A stretch of DNA of 64,000 nt from Clostridia bacterium. Lineage in GTDB: Bacteria; Bacillota; Clostridia; Christensenellales; Pumilibacteraceae. This document shows, in pieces, positions 1 to 9,671 of the stretch (its first letter is position 1; each line of letters opens with the position of its first letter). The position numbers and the translations under genes are program-made. The notes beneath the pieces were generated by a model. It made no database searches. It saw only the letters and a list, made by a program, of their open reading frames with translations, and was not told the origin of the DNA. The stretch is taken from NCBI GenBank assembly GCA_900767465.1, contig CAAGAW010000028.1, positions 124,001 through 188,000 of the forward strand, written 5' to 3'.

Positions 1-4
1 TTGA

Positions 5-33
5 TTGTAAAATCGTCGTAAAGAGGATATAAT
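5..33 (+). promoter_or_regulatory. Sigma-A promoter for the short-chain dehydrogenase
   Basis: TTGTAA at 5-10 and TATAAT at 28-33 are separated by exactly 17 bases. The TATAAT box lies about 60 bases before the ATG of the dehydrogenase. Confidence 0.7.
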
Positions 34-92
34 ATAAACAAATGCGCGGCGGTTGAAAATTTTTGCCGCGAGTCGAAACCGGAGGAAAAAAT

Positions 93-863
93 ATGAAAAT
101 CGCCGTAATTACGGGTGCGTCGAGCGGACTGGGCAAAGAGTTCGCAAAGCAGATCGAAGCGTTGAAATCCTGCGACGAACTCTGGCTCGTTGCAAGACGG
201 GAAGAGCGGCTCAACGCGCTTGCGGACGCGCTGATGACGAAATGCCGGATTTTCCCGTTCGACCTTACCGACCCGAAAAACGCGGACGATCTTGCCGCGG
301 CGGTAAAGATGTCGGGCGCGACGGTAGAGTTTCTGGTAAACGCCGCAGGATTCGGTAAATTCGGAGATTATTCGGAGGTAAGCCGAGCCGACGCGCGCGG
401 TATGATCGACCTTAACGCCCGCGCGCTTGCGGACGTAACCGCGGCGATGATCCCGTTTATGAAGCGCGGTTCGCATATTATCGAAATAGCGTCGATTTCG
501 GCGTATCTTCCGCTCGAAAATCTGTCCGTTTACGCCGCGACAAAAGCGTTCGTACTCAGTTATTCGTACGCGCTTCGTGCCGAACTCAAAAAGACGGGGA
601 TCACGGTAACCGCCGTCGCGCCGGGGTGGATTGATACCGAGTTTGCGGCGGTGGCGCATAACGGCGAGGGAGTTAACGGTCCCCGCGACCTGAAACCGAT
701 CACTACGCCCGACAAAGTCGTCGGAAAAGCGATCCGTGCGGCAATGAAAAACAAACCCGTTTCGATACCGGGCGTGACGTGGAAATGTATGCACGTTATA
801 AGCAAAATTCTGCCGCGCAGAGCGGGTATGGCTTTCTGGCACGCGCTCCAAAAGCGCAAATAA
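93..863 (+). CDS. Short-chain dehydrogenase/reductase (SDR family)
   Basis: A classical Rossmann-fold NAD(P)-dependent oxidoreductase of 256 residues, probably cytosolic. The N-terminus shows the cofactor loop TGASSGLG, and the catalytic YxxxK is present as YAATK after an upstream serine in IASIS. I chose the ATG at 93 because GGAGG at 81-85 sits seven bases before it; an in-frame TTG at 63 has no ribosome site. The length is typical for a single-domain SDR. The substrate cannot be told from sequence; SDRs of this type act on many small carbonyl or hydroxyl compounds. It appears monocistronic, with its own promoter upstream and a separate promoter before the next gene. Confidence 0.9.
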   Translation: MKIAVITGASSGLGKEFAKQIEALKSCDELWLVARREERLNALADALMTKCRIFPFDLTDPKNADDLAAAVKMSGATVEFLVNAAGFGKFGDYSEVSRADARGMIDLNARALADVTAAMIPFMKRGSHIIEIASISAYLPLENLSVYAATKAFVLSYSYALRAELKKTGITVTAVAPGWIDTEFAAVAHNGEGVNGPRDLKPITTPDKVVGKAIRAAMKNKPVSIPGVTWKCMHVISKILPRRAGMAFWHALQKRK

Positions 864-939
864 TGTCGAAAACGGTCGAATTGCAGGCATATTTTATCAA
901 AAAACAAAGAAAAGCGACGACCGCAACCCGCCCGAACGC

Positions 940-968
940 TTTACATATTCTGCGTAAAAGTGTATAAT
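940..968 (+). promoter_or_regulatory. Sigma-A promoter for nadE
   Basis: TTTACA (940-945) and TATAAT (963-968) are spaced by 17 bases, 19 bases before the nadE ATG, so the leader is very short. Confidence 0.75.
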
Positions 969-986
969 AAACACAGAGGTTTACTT

Positions 987-2888
987 ATGAAGGACGGTTT
1001 TGTAAAAGTAGCCGCAATCACTCCCGAAATCAGGGTCGCCGATTGCGCGTTCAACGCAAATCGGGCGATAGAAAAAATACGCGTCGCGCAAAGCGTGGGC
1101 GCGCGTCTCGTCGTGCTTCCCGAACTTTGCCTTACCGGGTACACCGCGGGCGATCTTTTCTGGTCGGGAACGCTTCTTTCCGGTGCGCTCGACGGACTTG
1201 AAACGGTCCTGAAAGAAACGGAAAACTACGACGCGTTGATTTTCATCGGACTTCCTCTCGCCGTAAAAGGCAGAGTTTATAACTGTGCCGCCGCGCTTCA
1301 TCGAGGCGAGATACTCGGAATCGTTCCGAAATCCAACCTTCCGGAATACCACGAATTTTACGAAAAACGTCAGTTTACGCCGGCACCCGATTGCGGCGAC
1401 GATATAAAAATACTCGGCAGATCCGTTCCGTTCGGCACCGATATGATTTTCCGCGCCGCGGATATGCCGAATTTTTCGGTCGCCGTCGAAATATGCGAGG
1501 ATCTTTGGGGTGCCGTACAGCCGTCGCAACGTCACGCGCTTGCCGGCGCAAACGTTATAGTCAATCTTTCCGCGAGTAACGAAACGGTCGGAAAAGCCGA
1601 ATACCGCCGCGCGCTCGTAACGGGGCAAAGCGGCAGACTTATCGCGGCTTACGCGTACGCGGACGCGGGCGAGGGCGAGTCCACCACGGACGTTGTGTTT
1701 GCCGCGCATAACCTTATTGCCGAAAACGGCAGACTTCTTGCCGAAAGCGAACCGTTCGGAAACGGAATCGCGATAAGCGAAGTCGACGTTGATTTCCTCG
1801 CGCGCGAGCGAAGCGTTATCGGCGGCGAAACCGTTTGCGATCATCTCGAAATCGAATTCGATACCGAAATTACCGACACCGTACTTACACGCGAGTTTGC
1901 GGCTCGTCCGTTCGTGCCCGAAGGCGACGAACTCAACCGTCGCGCGTCGCTCATACTCGATATTCAGGCTAACGCGCTCAAAAAACGTATCGCGCATACG
2001 AAAACGGGCGCGGCGGTCGTGGGTGTGAGCGGCGGACTCGATTCGTGCCTTGCGCTTCTTGTTACCGTCCGCGCGTTCAGACTTCTTTCCCGGCCGCTCG
2101 ACGGGATTATAGCCGTTTCGATGCCGTGCTTCGGCACGACGAAACGGACCCGTTCCAACGCCGAAATTCTCGCGCGCGAACTCGGCGTTACGTTCCGTAC
2201 GGTCGATATAACCGCGGCGGTCCGTCGCCACTTCAAAGACATCGGTCACGACGAGTCTGTAACGGACGTAACTTACGAAAACAGTCAGGCGCGCGAAAGA
2301 ACGCAGGTTCTTATGGATATCGCCAACGAAAATAACGGTATGGTTATCGGAACGGGCGATCTCAGCGAACTCGCGCTCGGCTGGGCGACCTATAACGGCG
2401 ATCATATGTCGATGTACGGCGTAAACTGCTCCGTACCCAAAACGCTCGTCCGCTACCTCGTCGCATACGAAGCCGATCATGCTCCGACCAAAAAACTTCA
2501 AAAAGTTCTTCGCGATATACTCGCAACTCCCGTAAGCCCGGAACTTTTGCCCGCAAAGGAGGGCGAGATCGCGCAAAAAACGGAAGAAATCGTCGGTCCG
2601 TACGATCTTCACGACTTCTTTATCTATAATTTCGTACGCCTCGGCTACGGCGTTAAAAAGATTTATCGCGTCGCAAAAATCGCGTTTAGCGGCGTATACG
2701 ACGACGAAACGATTAAAAAATGGCTCGGAGTTTTCGTCCGCAGATTCTTTGCTCAGCAATTCAAGCGTTCGTGCGTTCCCGACGGCGTAAAAGTCGGTTC
2801 GGTCGCGCTTTCGCCGCGCGGGGATCTTCGTATGCCGTCCGACGCCTGCGCAAAACTCTGGCTGGACGAACTCGACGAAATAAAGTAA
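987..2888 (+). CDS. nadE: Glutamine-dependent NAD+ synthetase
   Basis: Makes NAD+ from deamido-NAD+, ATP and glutamine in the last step of NAD synthesis. The 633-residue protein has the two expected domains: an N-terminal nitrilase-like glutaminase (Glu in LPELCLTGY near residue 46, Lys in KSNLPEY, nucleophilic Cys in VEICEDLW near 170) and a C-terminal synthetase with the PP-loop GVSGGLDSC near residue 347. The full glutaminase triad means it can use glutamine and not only ammonia. The ATG at 987 follows AGAGG; an in-frame GTG at 960 lies within the promoter and is rejected. Length matches the two-domain bacterial form. Confidence 0.96.
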   Translation: MKDGFVKVAAITPEIRVADCAFNANRAIEKIRVAQSVGARLVVLPELCLTGYTAGDLFWSGTLLSGALDGLETVLKETENYDALIFIGLPLAVKGRVYNCAAALHRGEILGIVPKSNLPEYHEFYEKRQFTPAPDCGDDIKILGRSVPFGTDMIFRAADMPNFSVAVEICEDLWGAVQPSQRHALAGANVIVNLSASNETVGKAEYRRALVTGQSGRLIAAYAYADAGEGESTTDVVFAAHNLIAENGRLLAESEPFGNGIAISEVDVDFLARERSVIGGETVCDHLEIEFDTEITDTVLTREFAARPFVPEGDELNRRASLILDIQANALKKRIAHTKTGAAVVGVSGGLDSCLALLVTVRAFRLLSRPLDGIIAVSMPCFGTTKRTRSNAEILARELGVTFRTVDITAAVRRHFKDIGHDESVTDVTYENSQARERTQVLMDIANENNGMVIGTGDLSELALGWATYNGDHMSMYGVNCSVPKTLVRYLVAYEADHAPTKKLQKVLRDILATPVSPELLPAKEGEIAQKTEEIVGPYDLHDFFIYNFVRLGYGVKKIYRVAKIAFSGVYDDETIKKWLGVFVRRFFAQQFKRSCVPDGVKVGSVALSPRGDLRMPSDACAKLWLDELDEIK

Positions 2889-2890
2889 AA

Positions 2891-2914
2891 TCCCCGCTGC
2901 TGCGGCGGGAGTTT
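2891..2914 (+). terminator. Weak rho-independent terminator after nadE
   Basis: A short GC-rich hairpin (CCGC/GCGG core) is followed by TTTT right after the nadE stop codon. The T run is short, so read-through into the epimerase operon is possible. Confidence 0.45.
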
Positions 2915-2963
2915 TACCGCCGTTTCGGCTTGCGATACATCGGATAACATCGGAGGCACTTTA

Positions 2964-3812
2964 ATGGACTACGCAACTATCGGCAACGAATTTATGGAGG
3001 TTACCGTCGACCTTAACGGCGGCGCGCTTCATTCGATAATCGACCGTCGCGACGGCGAAAACGTTATGTGGGACGGTTCGTGCGGCTGGAAACGTCGCGA
3101 CCGCGTTCTTTTCCCGTTCGTTTGCCGGAGGCTGGACGGAACGTACACCGCGGGCGGCAAAGAGTACGAAATCGGAGCGCACGGATTCGCCGGAAACAGC
3201 CGGTTCGCCGCGCTCGAAAAAACGGACGAAAGCGTTACGCTCGCTCTTTACAGCAACACCGAAACGCTTAAGATTTACCCGTATGATTTCGTTCTGTACG
3301 TAAAATACACGCTGTCCGGCAATTCGCTCTCAATCCGATACGAAGTAGTAAACCCCGCAGATTCGCCGCTTTACTATTCGGTAGGCGGGCACGTCGCCGT
3401 AAAACTCGACGGCGCGGACACGAAAGGCAACTTCGTCCGCTTCGACAAATCTCTTAAACTCAAATATATTCTCGACGGATCGTTTATTTCCGGCAGCGAA
3501 AAAGCCGACGTAAGCGGATTCGAGGCAAGCAAGGATTTTTTCGTAAAAGAAGATACTTTGATGCTTGCGACAGGCGGTTCGGCAGAGATTACCGTCGAGC
3601 GCGCCTGCGGCAAAAAACTCGGTTTCTCCGTATCGTCGCCCGTAATCGCGTTCTGGACGGACCCCGAGGAGGGGAACTTCGTCTGCGTCGAACCGTGGTG
3701 GGGACTTCCGGACGTAATGCCCAAGCAAAGCGAAATTTCCGAAAAACCGTTCGTTATCCGACTCGGCGGCAAAAAACGTCACGAATGCGGCTACGACATA
3801 AAGCTTCTGTAA
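2964..3812 (+). CDS. Aldose 1-epimerase family protein (galactose mutarotase-like)
   Basis: A 282-residue beta-sandwich mutarotase-like protein of the LacX-type aldose epimerase family, which interconverts anomers of free aldoses or phospho-sugars. Family signatures visible are RVLFPFVCR near residues 48-56 and the conserved EIGAHGFAGN around residue 73, where the His is a catalytic candidate. ATG at 2964 follows a GGAGG ribosome site. The gene is first in a closely spaced run with degV, a GNAT gene and a phosphohexomutase (gaps of 9-13 bases), so a role in carbohydrate handling is likely. The exact sugar is not known. Confidence 0.88.
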   Translation: MDYATIGNEFMEVTVDLNGGALHSIIDRRDGENVMWDGSCGWKRRDRVLFPFVCRRLDGTYTAGGKEYEIGAHGFAGNSRFAALEKTDESVTLALYSNTETLKIYPYDFVLYVKYTLSGNSLSIRYEVVNPADSPLYYSVGGHVAVKLDGADTKGNFVRFDKSLKLKYILDGSFISGSEKADVSGFEASKDFFVKEDTLMLATGGSAEITVERACGKKLGFSVSSPVIAFWTDPEEGNFVCVEPWWGLPDVMPKQSEISEKPFVIRLGGKKRHECGYDIKLL

Positions 3813-3821
3813 GGAGGGAAT

Positions 3822-4703
3822 ATGGAACGCGATTACGTTCTTTTCACGGATACGGACACCGACGCAACGCCCGCAGTCGCGGAAGAACTCGGATACTCCG
3901 GGCTTATCTCGATGCCGTACATAATCGACGGAAAGGAAATCTTTCCGTACGAGGATTTCACGACCTTCAACGCGAAAGAGTTTTACGATTCGCTCCGAAA
4001 AGGCGCGTTGCCCAAAACCGGCGGAATAAGTCCGGAACGGTATTATAATTATTTCGAGCCGTTTTTCAGGAAAGGTAAGGACGTTCTTTACGTTCACTTT
4101 TCGGGCGCGATGAGCGGAACGTTCAACGCGATGCGGATTGCGGAGACAGAGTTTAAAAAAGAGTACCCCGACCGCAAACTTTATACGCTCGACACCAAAG
4201 GTATCACGATCTGCTCGCTCGGAATCGTCAAAGAAGTCGGAGATATGTACCTCGCCGGCAAAAGCGCGGAAGAAATTCTCGCGTGGAGCGAAACCGAAGT
4301 CGATAAATTCGCGACCTATTTTTACGCCGACGATCTTAAGTTTTTCGGAAGAAGCGGCAGGGTGAGCAACTTTTCGGCAACAATGGGTTCGATTCTCGGA
4401 ATCCACCCCATACTCAATATGAACGCCGACGGTATGATGTCGTCGGTCGCGAAAGCGCGCGGCAAGTATAATACGCTAAAAAAAATACTCGATTACGCGG
4501 TCGATCTGGAAGAAAATATCAAAGACCACCGCGTGATAATCGGACACACCGACGCTATCGGCATTGCCGATACGATGGCGAATATGCTCCGCGAAAAGTT
4601 CGGAGACGGACTTCGGATCGAATTTACCGACGTAAACCCTACCGCCGGCAGTCATTGCGGACCGGACTGCATAGGCGTATGTTTCCACGCAAAACACAGA
4701 TAA
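3822..4703 (+). CDS. DegV family fatty-acid-binding protein
   Basis: A 293-residue DegV protein. Members bind a long-chain fatty acid and some act as FakB, presenting it to the FakA kinase for phosphorylation. The family loop is seen as GAMSGTFNAM near residues 90-99, and the second conserved segment as FFGRSGRVSN near 175. Residues DTDTDATP near the N-terminus replace the usual D(S/T)xxD motif. The gene sits nine bases after the epimerase stop behind AAGGAGGG. No fakA partner lies in the window, so the kinase would have to be elsewhere. Confidence 0.9.
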   Translation: MERDYVLFTDTDTDATPAVAEELGYSGLISMPYIIDGKEIFPYEDFTTFNAKEFYDSLRKGALPKTGGISPERYYNYFEPFFRKGKDVLYVHFSGAMSGTFNAMRIAETEFKKEYPDRKLYTLDTKGITICSLGIVKEVGDMYLAGKSAEEILAWSETEVDKFATYFYADDLKFFGRSGRVSNFSATMGSILGIHPILNMNADGMMSSVAKARGKYNTLKKILDYAVDLEENIKDHRVIIGHTDAIGIADTMANMLREKFGDGLRIEFTDVNPTAGSHCGPDCIGVCFHAKHR

Positions 4704-4712
4704 AGGAAGATT

Positions 4713-5834
4713 ATGGTAGAAATCAGAGAAGTCAAGGGAAGAAAAGAAATCAAACGATTTATCGAGTTCCCGCTTAAAATGTACAAAAACAATCCGTATT
4801 TCGTTCCGCCGCTTTACGGCGACGAGAAAAAGTTGTTTCGTAAGGATTACGTTTACTCCGATCAATGCGATACCGTTTATTATAACGCGTACAGGGACGG
4901 CAAAATCGTCGGGCGCATTTCGGGAATACTTCAAAAAGTCGCAAACGAGAAGTGGGGACAAAAACGCGTGCGTTTTACCCGCTTCGATTCGACAAACGAC
5001 CCTGAAGTCGCAAAAGCCTTATTCGACGCCGTCGAAAAATGGGCGAAAGAAAAAGGTATGGAAGAGGTTGTCGGACCTCTCGGCTTTTCCGATCTCGAAC
5101 GCGAAGGTTTGCTTATCGACGGGTTCGAGTGGCTTTCCACGTTCGAGGAACAATACAATTTTCCGTATTATCGGAAACTGATCGAAGACCTCGGCTACGA
5201 AAAAGAAGTCGACTGGGTCGAGCGAAGAATGTTCCCGCCCAAAGAGGTGGACGAGCGGATAATCCGTATCGGCGATCGCATTATGGAGCGTTACGAACTT
5301 CGACTCGCAAAAACCAAAAATACAGCCGAATTCATTCGTCTTTACGCGGACAAGTTTTTTGAAATTCTCGACGCGACGTACGCCGAAATTTACGGAACGG
5401 TGCCGTTTACCGATAAAATGAAAGACCTGATGTTAAGCAACTTCAAACTCATCATCGACAAGCGTTTTATTCAGGTGATCCTCGACAAAGACGATCGTAT
5501 CGTGTGTTTCGGACTTTGCTTTCCCGCGATCGGCGAAGCGTTGCAAAAGTCGGGCGGAAGGCTTACGCCTGCGACCCTCGCCAGGCTTCTTAAAACGATC
5601 AGACACCCCAAAGCCCTCGATCTCGGGCTGATCGGCGTTCTGCCCGAATACCGGCTTAAAGGAGTGTCCGCGCCGCTGCTTGCAAGCATGACGAAGATGA
5701 TGATCGACGAAAATATCGAGTACGCCGAAACCAATCTCAATCTCGAGGACAACAACGACATCATCAATCTTTGGAAAAATTTCAAAAGTATCCAACATAA
5801 ACGGCGCAGATCGTACGTAAAGAAATTGTCTTAA
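4713..5834 (+). CDS. GNAT-like acyltransferase, large form
   Basis: A 373-residue protein related to the GNAT N-acetyltransferases, about twice the usual single-domain length. The C-terminal part contains the acetyl-CoA pyrophosphate-binding pattern LPEYRLKG near residues 311-318, followed by the typical helix and the aromatic segment NLWKNF. The N-terminal half has the family segment FIEFPLKMYKNNPYFVPP, seen in uncharacterised bacterial GNAT proteins. It is third in the epimerase operon, behind AAAGGAAG. Substrate unknown. Confidence 0.75.
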   Translation: MVEIREVKGRKEIKRFIEFPLKMYKNNPYFVPPLYGDEKKLFRKDYVYSDQCDTVYYNAYRDGKIVGRISGILQKVANEKWGQKRVRFTRFDSTNDPEVAKALFDAVEKWAKEKGMEEVVGPLGFSDLEREGLLIDGFEWLSTFEEQYNFPYYRKLIEDLGYEKEVDWVERRMFPPKEVDERIIRIGDRIMERYELRLAKTKNTAEFIRLYADKFFEILDATYAEIYGTVPFTDKMKDLMLSNFKLIIDKRFIQVILDKDDRIVCFGLCFPAIGEALQKSGGRLTPATLARLLKTIRHPKALDLGLIGVLPEYRLKGVSAPLLASMTKMMIDENIEYAETNLNLEDNNDIINLWKNFKSIQHKRRRSYVKKLS

Positions 5835-5847
5835 TAAGGAGACCGAC

Positions 5848-7515
5848 ATGCAAGACTACGTTATGAAGAAATACGAAGAATGGCTCGAAAAAGCGGACGA
5901 TACGGAAGTTAAAGCCGCCCTTACGAAAATGAAGGGAGACGAAACCGCGATTGCCGAAGCGTTTTCAAAGGACCTCGAATTCGGGACCGCCGGTATGCGC
6001 GGAACGCTCGGCGCGGGTACGAATTGTCTTAACGTATATACGATCCGTAAAATCACGCAGGGCGTTGCGGACTGTATGAAAAGCCACGGATATAAAACGG
6101 CTTCCGTTGCGTGCGACAGCCGTATAAATTCCGATCTTTTCGCGCGTACCGTTGCCGAAGTTTTTGCCGCAAACGGCATAAAGACGTACCTTTGCCGCGA
6201 ACTTATGCCCACGCCGTTTCTATCGTTTCTTACACGCGAAACGAAGTCGGACGTCGGCGTGATGATAACCGCGTCGCATAACCCCGCAAAATACAACGGG
6301 TACAAGGTTTACGGCTCGGACGGCTGCCAGCTTACCGATGCTGCCGCGCTCGAAATGACAGGATATATCGAATCCGTAGACCCGTTCGACGTAAAAACCG
6401 AAACCGCCGCCGAATACTTCGGGCGCGGACTTATCGAATACGACACCGACGAAATCGTCGGGAATTTCCTTGCCGCAGTCGAAAAGCAAAGCGTATGCGA
6501 CGCAAACGGAATTTCGGTTACTTATACGCCGCTCAACGGTACGGGATACAAACTCGTTCCCGAAATTCTCCGCCGGGCAGGCGTAAGTAAAATCGACGTC
6601 GTTCCCGAACAGGCTGCGCCGGACGGGAACTTTCCGACGTGTCCTTACCCGAACCCCGAAAAAGCCGAGGCTCTTCGGCTCGGACTCGAACGCGCCGAAA
6701 AGAACGGTTCGGACATTTTAATCGCAACCGATCCCGACTGCGATCGCGCCGGTATAGCGGTCCGTCACGAAGGGGAATACCGGCTTCTTACCGGAAATCA
6801 GGTAGGCGTACTTTTAACCGACTTTTTGTTTTCGACAAAAGCGGCAAACGGAACTCTTCCGGCTCGTCCCGTCCTCGTAAAGACGATAGTAACCACCGCG
6901 CTCGCAGCGAAAGTCGCCGAACGGTATAACGCCGAAGTGTTCGACGTTCTTACGGGATTCAAGTACATTGGCGACGTAATCGCAAAACTCGAACGTAAGG
7001 GCGAACAGAACCGCTTTATCCTCGGCTTCGAGGAGAGTTACGGCTACCTTTCGGGTACTTACGTGCGCGACAAGGACGCCGTAAACGCGTCGATGCTTAT
7101 AGCCGAAATGACCGCGCATTACAAAAAAGCGGGCAAAACTCTCGTGGATCGCCTCGAAGAAATTTACGAAGTGTTCGGCGTTTACGAGCATAAAACCGTA
7201 ACTTTCGCGTTCGAGGGACTGGACGGCGCGGACAAAATGAAAGCGATTTTGGACGGTATGCGAAACAACCGTCCTGCGGAAATCGCGGGCGAAAAAGTCG
7301 TTAAATTCGTCGACTATCTCACCCAGACCGAGTTCGACTTGCCTAGGTCCAACGTTCTTTCATTCGTAATGGCGGACGGATCGCAACTCATCGTGCGCCC
7401 CAGCGGAACCGAACCGCTTATCAAGGTTTACCTTACCGCGTGCCGCGACCGCAAAGCAAACGCCGTCAAGTTCGAAGCGATGTTATCCGAACTCAAAACC
7501 GTTTTCGGCAAATAA
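5848..7515 (+). CDS. pgcA: Phospho-sugar mutase (phosphoglucomutase/phosphomannomutase)
   Basis: An alpha-D-phosphohexomutase of 555 residues that moves phosphate between C1 and C6 of glucose or mannose, linking glycolysis to nucleotide-sugar and glycogen synthesis. All four signatures are visible: the phosphoserine loop TASHNP with Ser143, the Mg2+ loop DPDCDR at 295-300, the sugar loop FEESYG near 394 and the phosphate-binding RPSGTEP near 517. Length fits the Bacillus PgcA type. ATG at 5848 is preceded by AAGGAG. It ends the operon and is followed by a terminator. Confidence 0.94.
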   Translation: MQDYVMKKYEEWLEKADDTEVKAALTKMKGDETAIAEAFSKDLEFGTAGMRGTLGAGTNCLNVYTIRKITQGVADCMKSHGYKTASVACDSRINSDLFARTVAEVFAANGIKTYLCRELMPTPFLSFLTRETKSDVGVMITASHNPAKYNGYKVYGSDGCQLTDAAALEMTGYIESVDPFDVKTETAAEYFGRGLIEYDTDEIVGNFLAAVEKQSVCDANGISVTYTPLNGTGYKLVPEILRRAGVSKIDVVPEQAAPDGNFPTCPYPNPEKAEALRLGLERAEKNGSDILIATDPDCDRAGIAVRHEGEYRLLTGNQVGVLLTDFLFSTKAANGTLPARPVLVKTIVTTALAAKVAERYNAEVFDVLTGFKYIGDVIAKLERKGEQNRFILGFEESYGYLSGTYVRDKDAVNASMLIAEMTAHYKKAGKTLVDRLEEIYEVFGVYEHKTVTFAFEGLDGADKMKAILDGMRNNRPAEIAGEKVVKFVDYLTQTEFDLPRSNVLSFVMADGSQLIVRPSGTEPLIKVYLTACRDRKANAVKFEAMLSELKTVFGK

Positions 7516-7541
7516 AACAACGATAATTTTACAAAAAGGAC

Positions 7542-7573
7542 AAACGCGTTCGCTCGGTGCGGCGCGTTTTTTC
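7542..7573 (+). terminator. Rho-independent terminator after pgcA
   Basis: AAACGCG and CGCGTTT form a stem around a 14-base loop, followed by a run of T. Confidence 0.75.
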
Positions 7574-7624
7574 TCACCTTCCCGAGGATTGCGGCGTAAA
7601 TAACTTTATACGGGGAGGGGAAAG

Positions 7625-8440
7625 GTGAGGTTTTATAAGTACGAGGCTTGCGGTAACGACTACGTGTATTTCGATTGTCGCCGAAGAACAATAACCGCCT
7701 GTAAACTATCGGAAATCACCGTTAAAGTTTCCGATCGCCATTTCGGAATCGGGAGCGACGGAGCGGTTTTTATCTGTTCGTCCGACGTTGCCGACGCTGG
7801 AATGAGAATGTTCAACGCGGACGGAAGCGAAGGGCAAACGTGCGGCAACGCGCTCCGGTGCGTGGCGAAATACCTATCCGACTACGGCGGCGTCGAAAAA
7901 AATCGTATCACCGTCGAAACGAAATCCGGAATACGCGGAATAGATATCGTAAACGGGCTGTTTACCGTGGATATGGGCAGGGTAAGTTTTGATTCGTCGA
8001 CGTTTTCGCGGGTGAGCGAAGCGGTGGAAACGCCGTTCGTTTTCGACCGCGAAAGGATTGTCACGCTTGTGTCCGCAGGTAATCCGCATTGCGTAACGTT
8101 CGTGCCGCGGACGGGTACCGTTTCGGTCGGTCGGATAGGTCGGATTATGTGTCGCAGCGATCTTTTTTCGGACGGAGCGAACGTCGAATTCGTGGAAATT
8201 CTCGGCAGAAACGAAATTAAAATGCGCGTATACGAGCGCGGCAGCGGCGAAACGCTCGGTTGCGGCAGCGGTGCGTGCGCGGCGGTTGCGGCGGCGATAA
8301 AAACGGGTCGCATTCCGGGCGGCGAAGTTATCGTCGGTATGCGCGGCGGAAAAGTGAGGGTCAGAGCGGAAAACGAAAGAGTTTTTCTTATCGGCGGAGC
8401 CGACGAGGTTTTTACGGGGGATATTAAAATTGAAGTTTAA
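7625..8440 (+). CDS. dapF: Diaminopimelate epimerase
   Basis: Converts LL-diaminopimelate to meso-diaminopimelate, the direct lysine precursor and a peptidoglycan building block. Cofactor-free racemase with two catalytic cysteines, both present: Cys73 in CGNALRC and Cys213 in GCGSGACAA. The 271-residue length is normal. Translation starts at a GTG at 7625 behind a strong GGGGAGGGG site. The next gene, dapL, starts inside its last codons (11-base overlap), so translation of the two is coupled. The remaining lysine genes lie at 38.97-41.7 kb on the other strand. Confidence 0.96.
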   Translation: MRFYKYEACGNDYVYFDCRRRTITACKLSEITVKVSDRHFGIGSDGAVFICSSDVADAGMRMFNADGSEGQTCGNALRCVAKYLSDYGGVEKNRITVETKSGIRGIDIVNGLFTVDMGRVSFDSSTFSRVSEAVETPFVFDRERIVTLVSAGNPHCVTFVPRTGTVSVGRIGRIMCRSDLFSDGANVEFVEILGRNEIKMRVYERGSGETLGCGSGACAAVAAAIKTGRIPGGEVIVGMRGGKVRVRAENERVFLIGGADEVFTGDIKIEV

Positions 8441-9578
8441 CGATAATTTCAAACGCCTTGCGCCGTCGTACTTATTTCGCGAAACGGACGAGCGCGTAAA
8501 AAATGCTGCCGCCCGCAATCCCGGTATGAAATTCGCCCGTCTCGGAACGGGCGACGTAACCTTGCCGATTCCCGAATTCGTAACCGAAGCGGGCGTAAAG
8601 GCGGCTTACGAACTTAGCCGCGTCGGTTCTTTCCGCGGTTATCCGCCTGCCCGCGGTTATCCGTTTCTGATATCGGCGGTCGAAGGGTATTATCGCGCTC
8701 GCGGAATAACGGTGGACGGCGACGATATTTTTATAAGCGACGGTGCGAAAACCGACGCGGCGGCGGTGTTCGATCTGTTCGGCGCGGGAAGTCGCGTTGC
8801 GTATTTCGATCCGTCTTACCCCGTTTACGCCGACGTTACCGCAATCAAGGGTATGCAGGGCGTAGCGGTTTCCGCAAATCCCGGAAACGGGTTTCTTCCG
8901 CCGCCCGACGGGATAAAAGCGGACGTTATTTTGCTATGCTCGCCTTCTAATCCTACGGGGGTTGCGTTTGATAAGCCCGCGCTCGGAACGTGGGTGAATC
9001 ACGCGCGCGAAACGGGTGCGGTAATAGTTTACGACGCGGCGTACGAGAGGTACGTAAGCGGAGACAAACCGCGCTCGATTTACGAAATAGACGGAGCGGA
9101 CGAAGTCGCGATAGAAATTTGTTCGTTATCAAAAACTTTCGGCTTTACCGGCGTGCGTTGCGGCTATACCGTCGTTCCGAAAAAACTTAAAGTTCTGCAC
9201 GACGCGTGGTCGAGACACCGTTCGACGTGTTTCAACGGCGTGTCTTACGTAACGCAGCGCATGGCTCAAAGCGCGCTTTTACGCGCGGACGAGGCGAGCG
9301 CGAACGCCTGCGTTTATGCGGCGAGGGCGAAAAAACTTTACCGAAGCCTCACGGCGGCGGGACTTAAGGCGTGGGGAGGAGACGCTCCGTACGTCTGGCT
9401 TAAAGTCGGGTCGGACTCGTGGGGTGCGTTCGATACGTTGCTCGAAAGAGGGGTAATCACGACCGCGGGTTGCGGATTCGGCAGCGGCGGAGAAGGATAT
9501 TTAAGGCTTTCGTCTTTTTGTCCGCCGGACGAAATCGACCGCGCGATAGACGTTATAACCGACGTTTTTTGCAAGTGA
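8430..9578 (+). CDS. dapL: LL-diaminopimelate aminotransferase
   Basis: A fold-type I PLP aminotransferase of 382 residues that makes LL-diaminopimelate in one step from tetrahydrodipicolinate and glutamate, bypassing the acylated dapD/dapC/dapE steps. The PLP lysine is K235 in SLSKTFGF. The family segment RVGSFRGYPPARGYPFL and the SPSNPTG loop are present. The translational overlap with dapF fixes its role better than homology alone, since related class I aminotransferases look similar. Start is TTG at 8430 with GGGGG at 8416-8420. The protein is somewhat shorter than the roughly 410 residues typical of plant and chlamydial DapL. Confidence 0.9.
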   Translation: MKFNDNFKRLAPSYLFRETDERVKNAAARNPGMKFARLGTGDVTLPIPEFVTEAGVKAAYELSRVGSFRGYPPARGYPFLISAVEGYYRARGITVDGDDIFISDGAKTDAAAVFDLFGAGSRVAYFDPSYPVYADVTAIKGMQGVAVSANPGNGFLPPPDGIKADVILLCSPSNPTGVAFDKPALGTWVNHARETGAVIVYDAAYERYVSGDKPRSIYEIDGADEVAIEICSLSKTFGFTGVRCGYTVVPKKLKVLHDAWSRHRSTCFNGVSYVTQRMAQSALLRADEASANACVYAARAKKLYRSLTAAGLKAWGGDAPYVWLKVGSDSWGAFDTLLERGVITTAGCGFGSGGEGYLRLSSFCPPDEIDRAIDVITDVFCK

Positions 9579-9671
9579 CGGGGTTTGCCGCAATAACGAA
9601 AAACGTATAATCGAATAGACCGTACAACTCGATTTTTATTCAAAAATAGTGCAAAAACGTGAAAAACGTCG

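Noticed and set aside
981..2759. 592-residue open frame antisense to nadE
   Set aside because: No family similarity and no ribosome site. The sense frame has complete catalytic motifs. The codon bias of this genome leaves few stops on the opposite strand.
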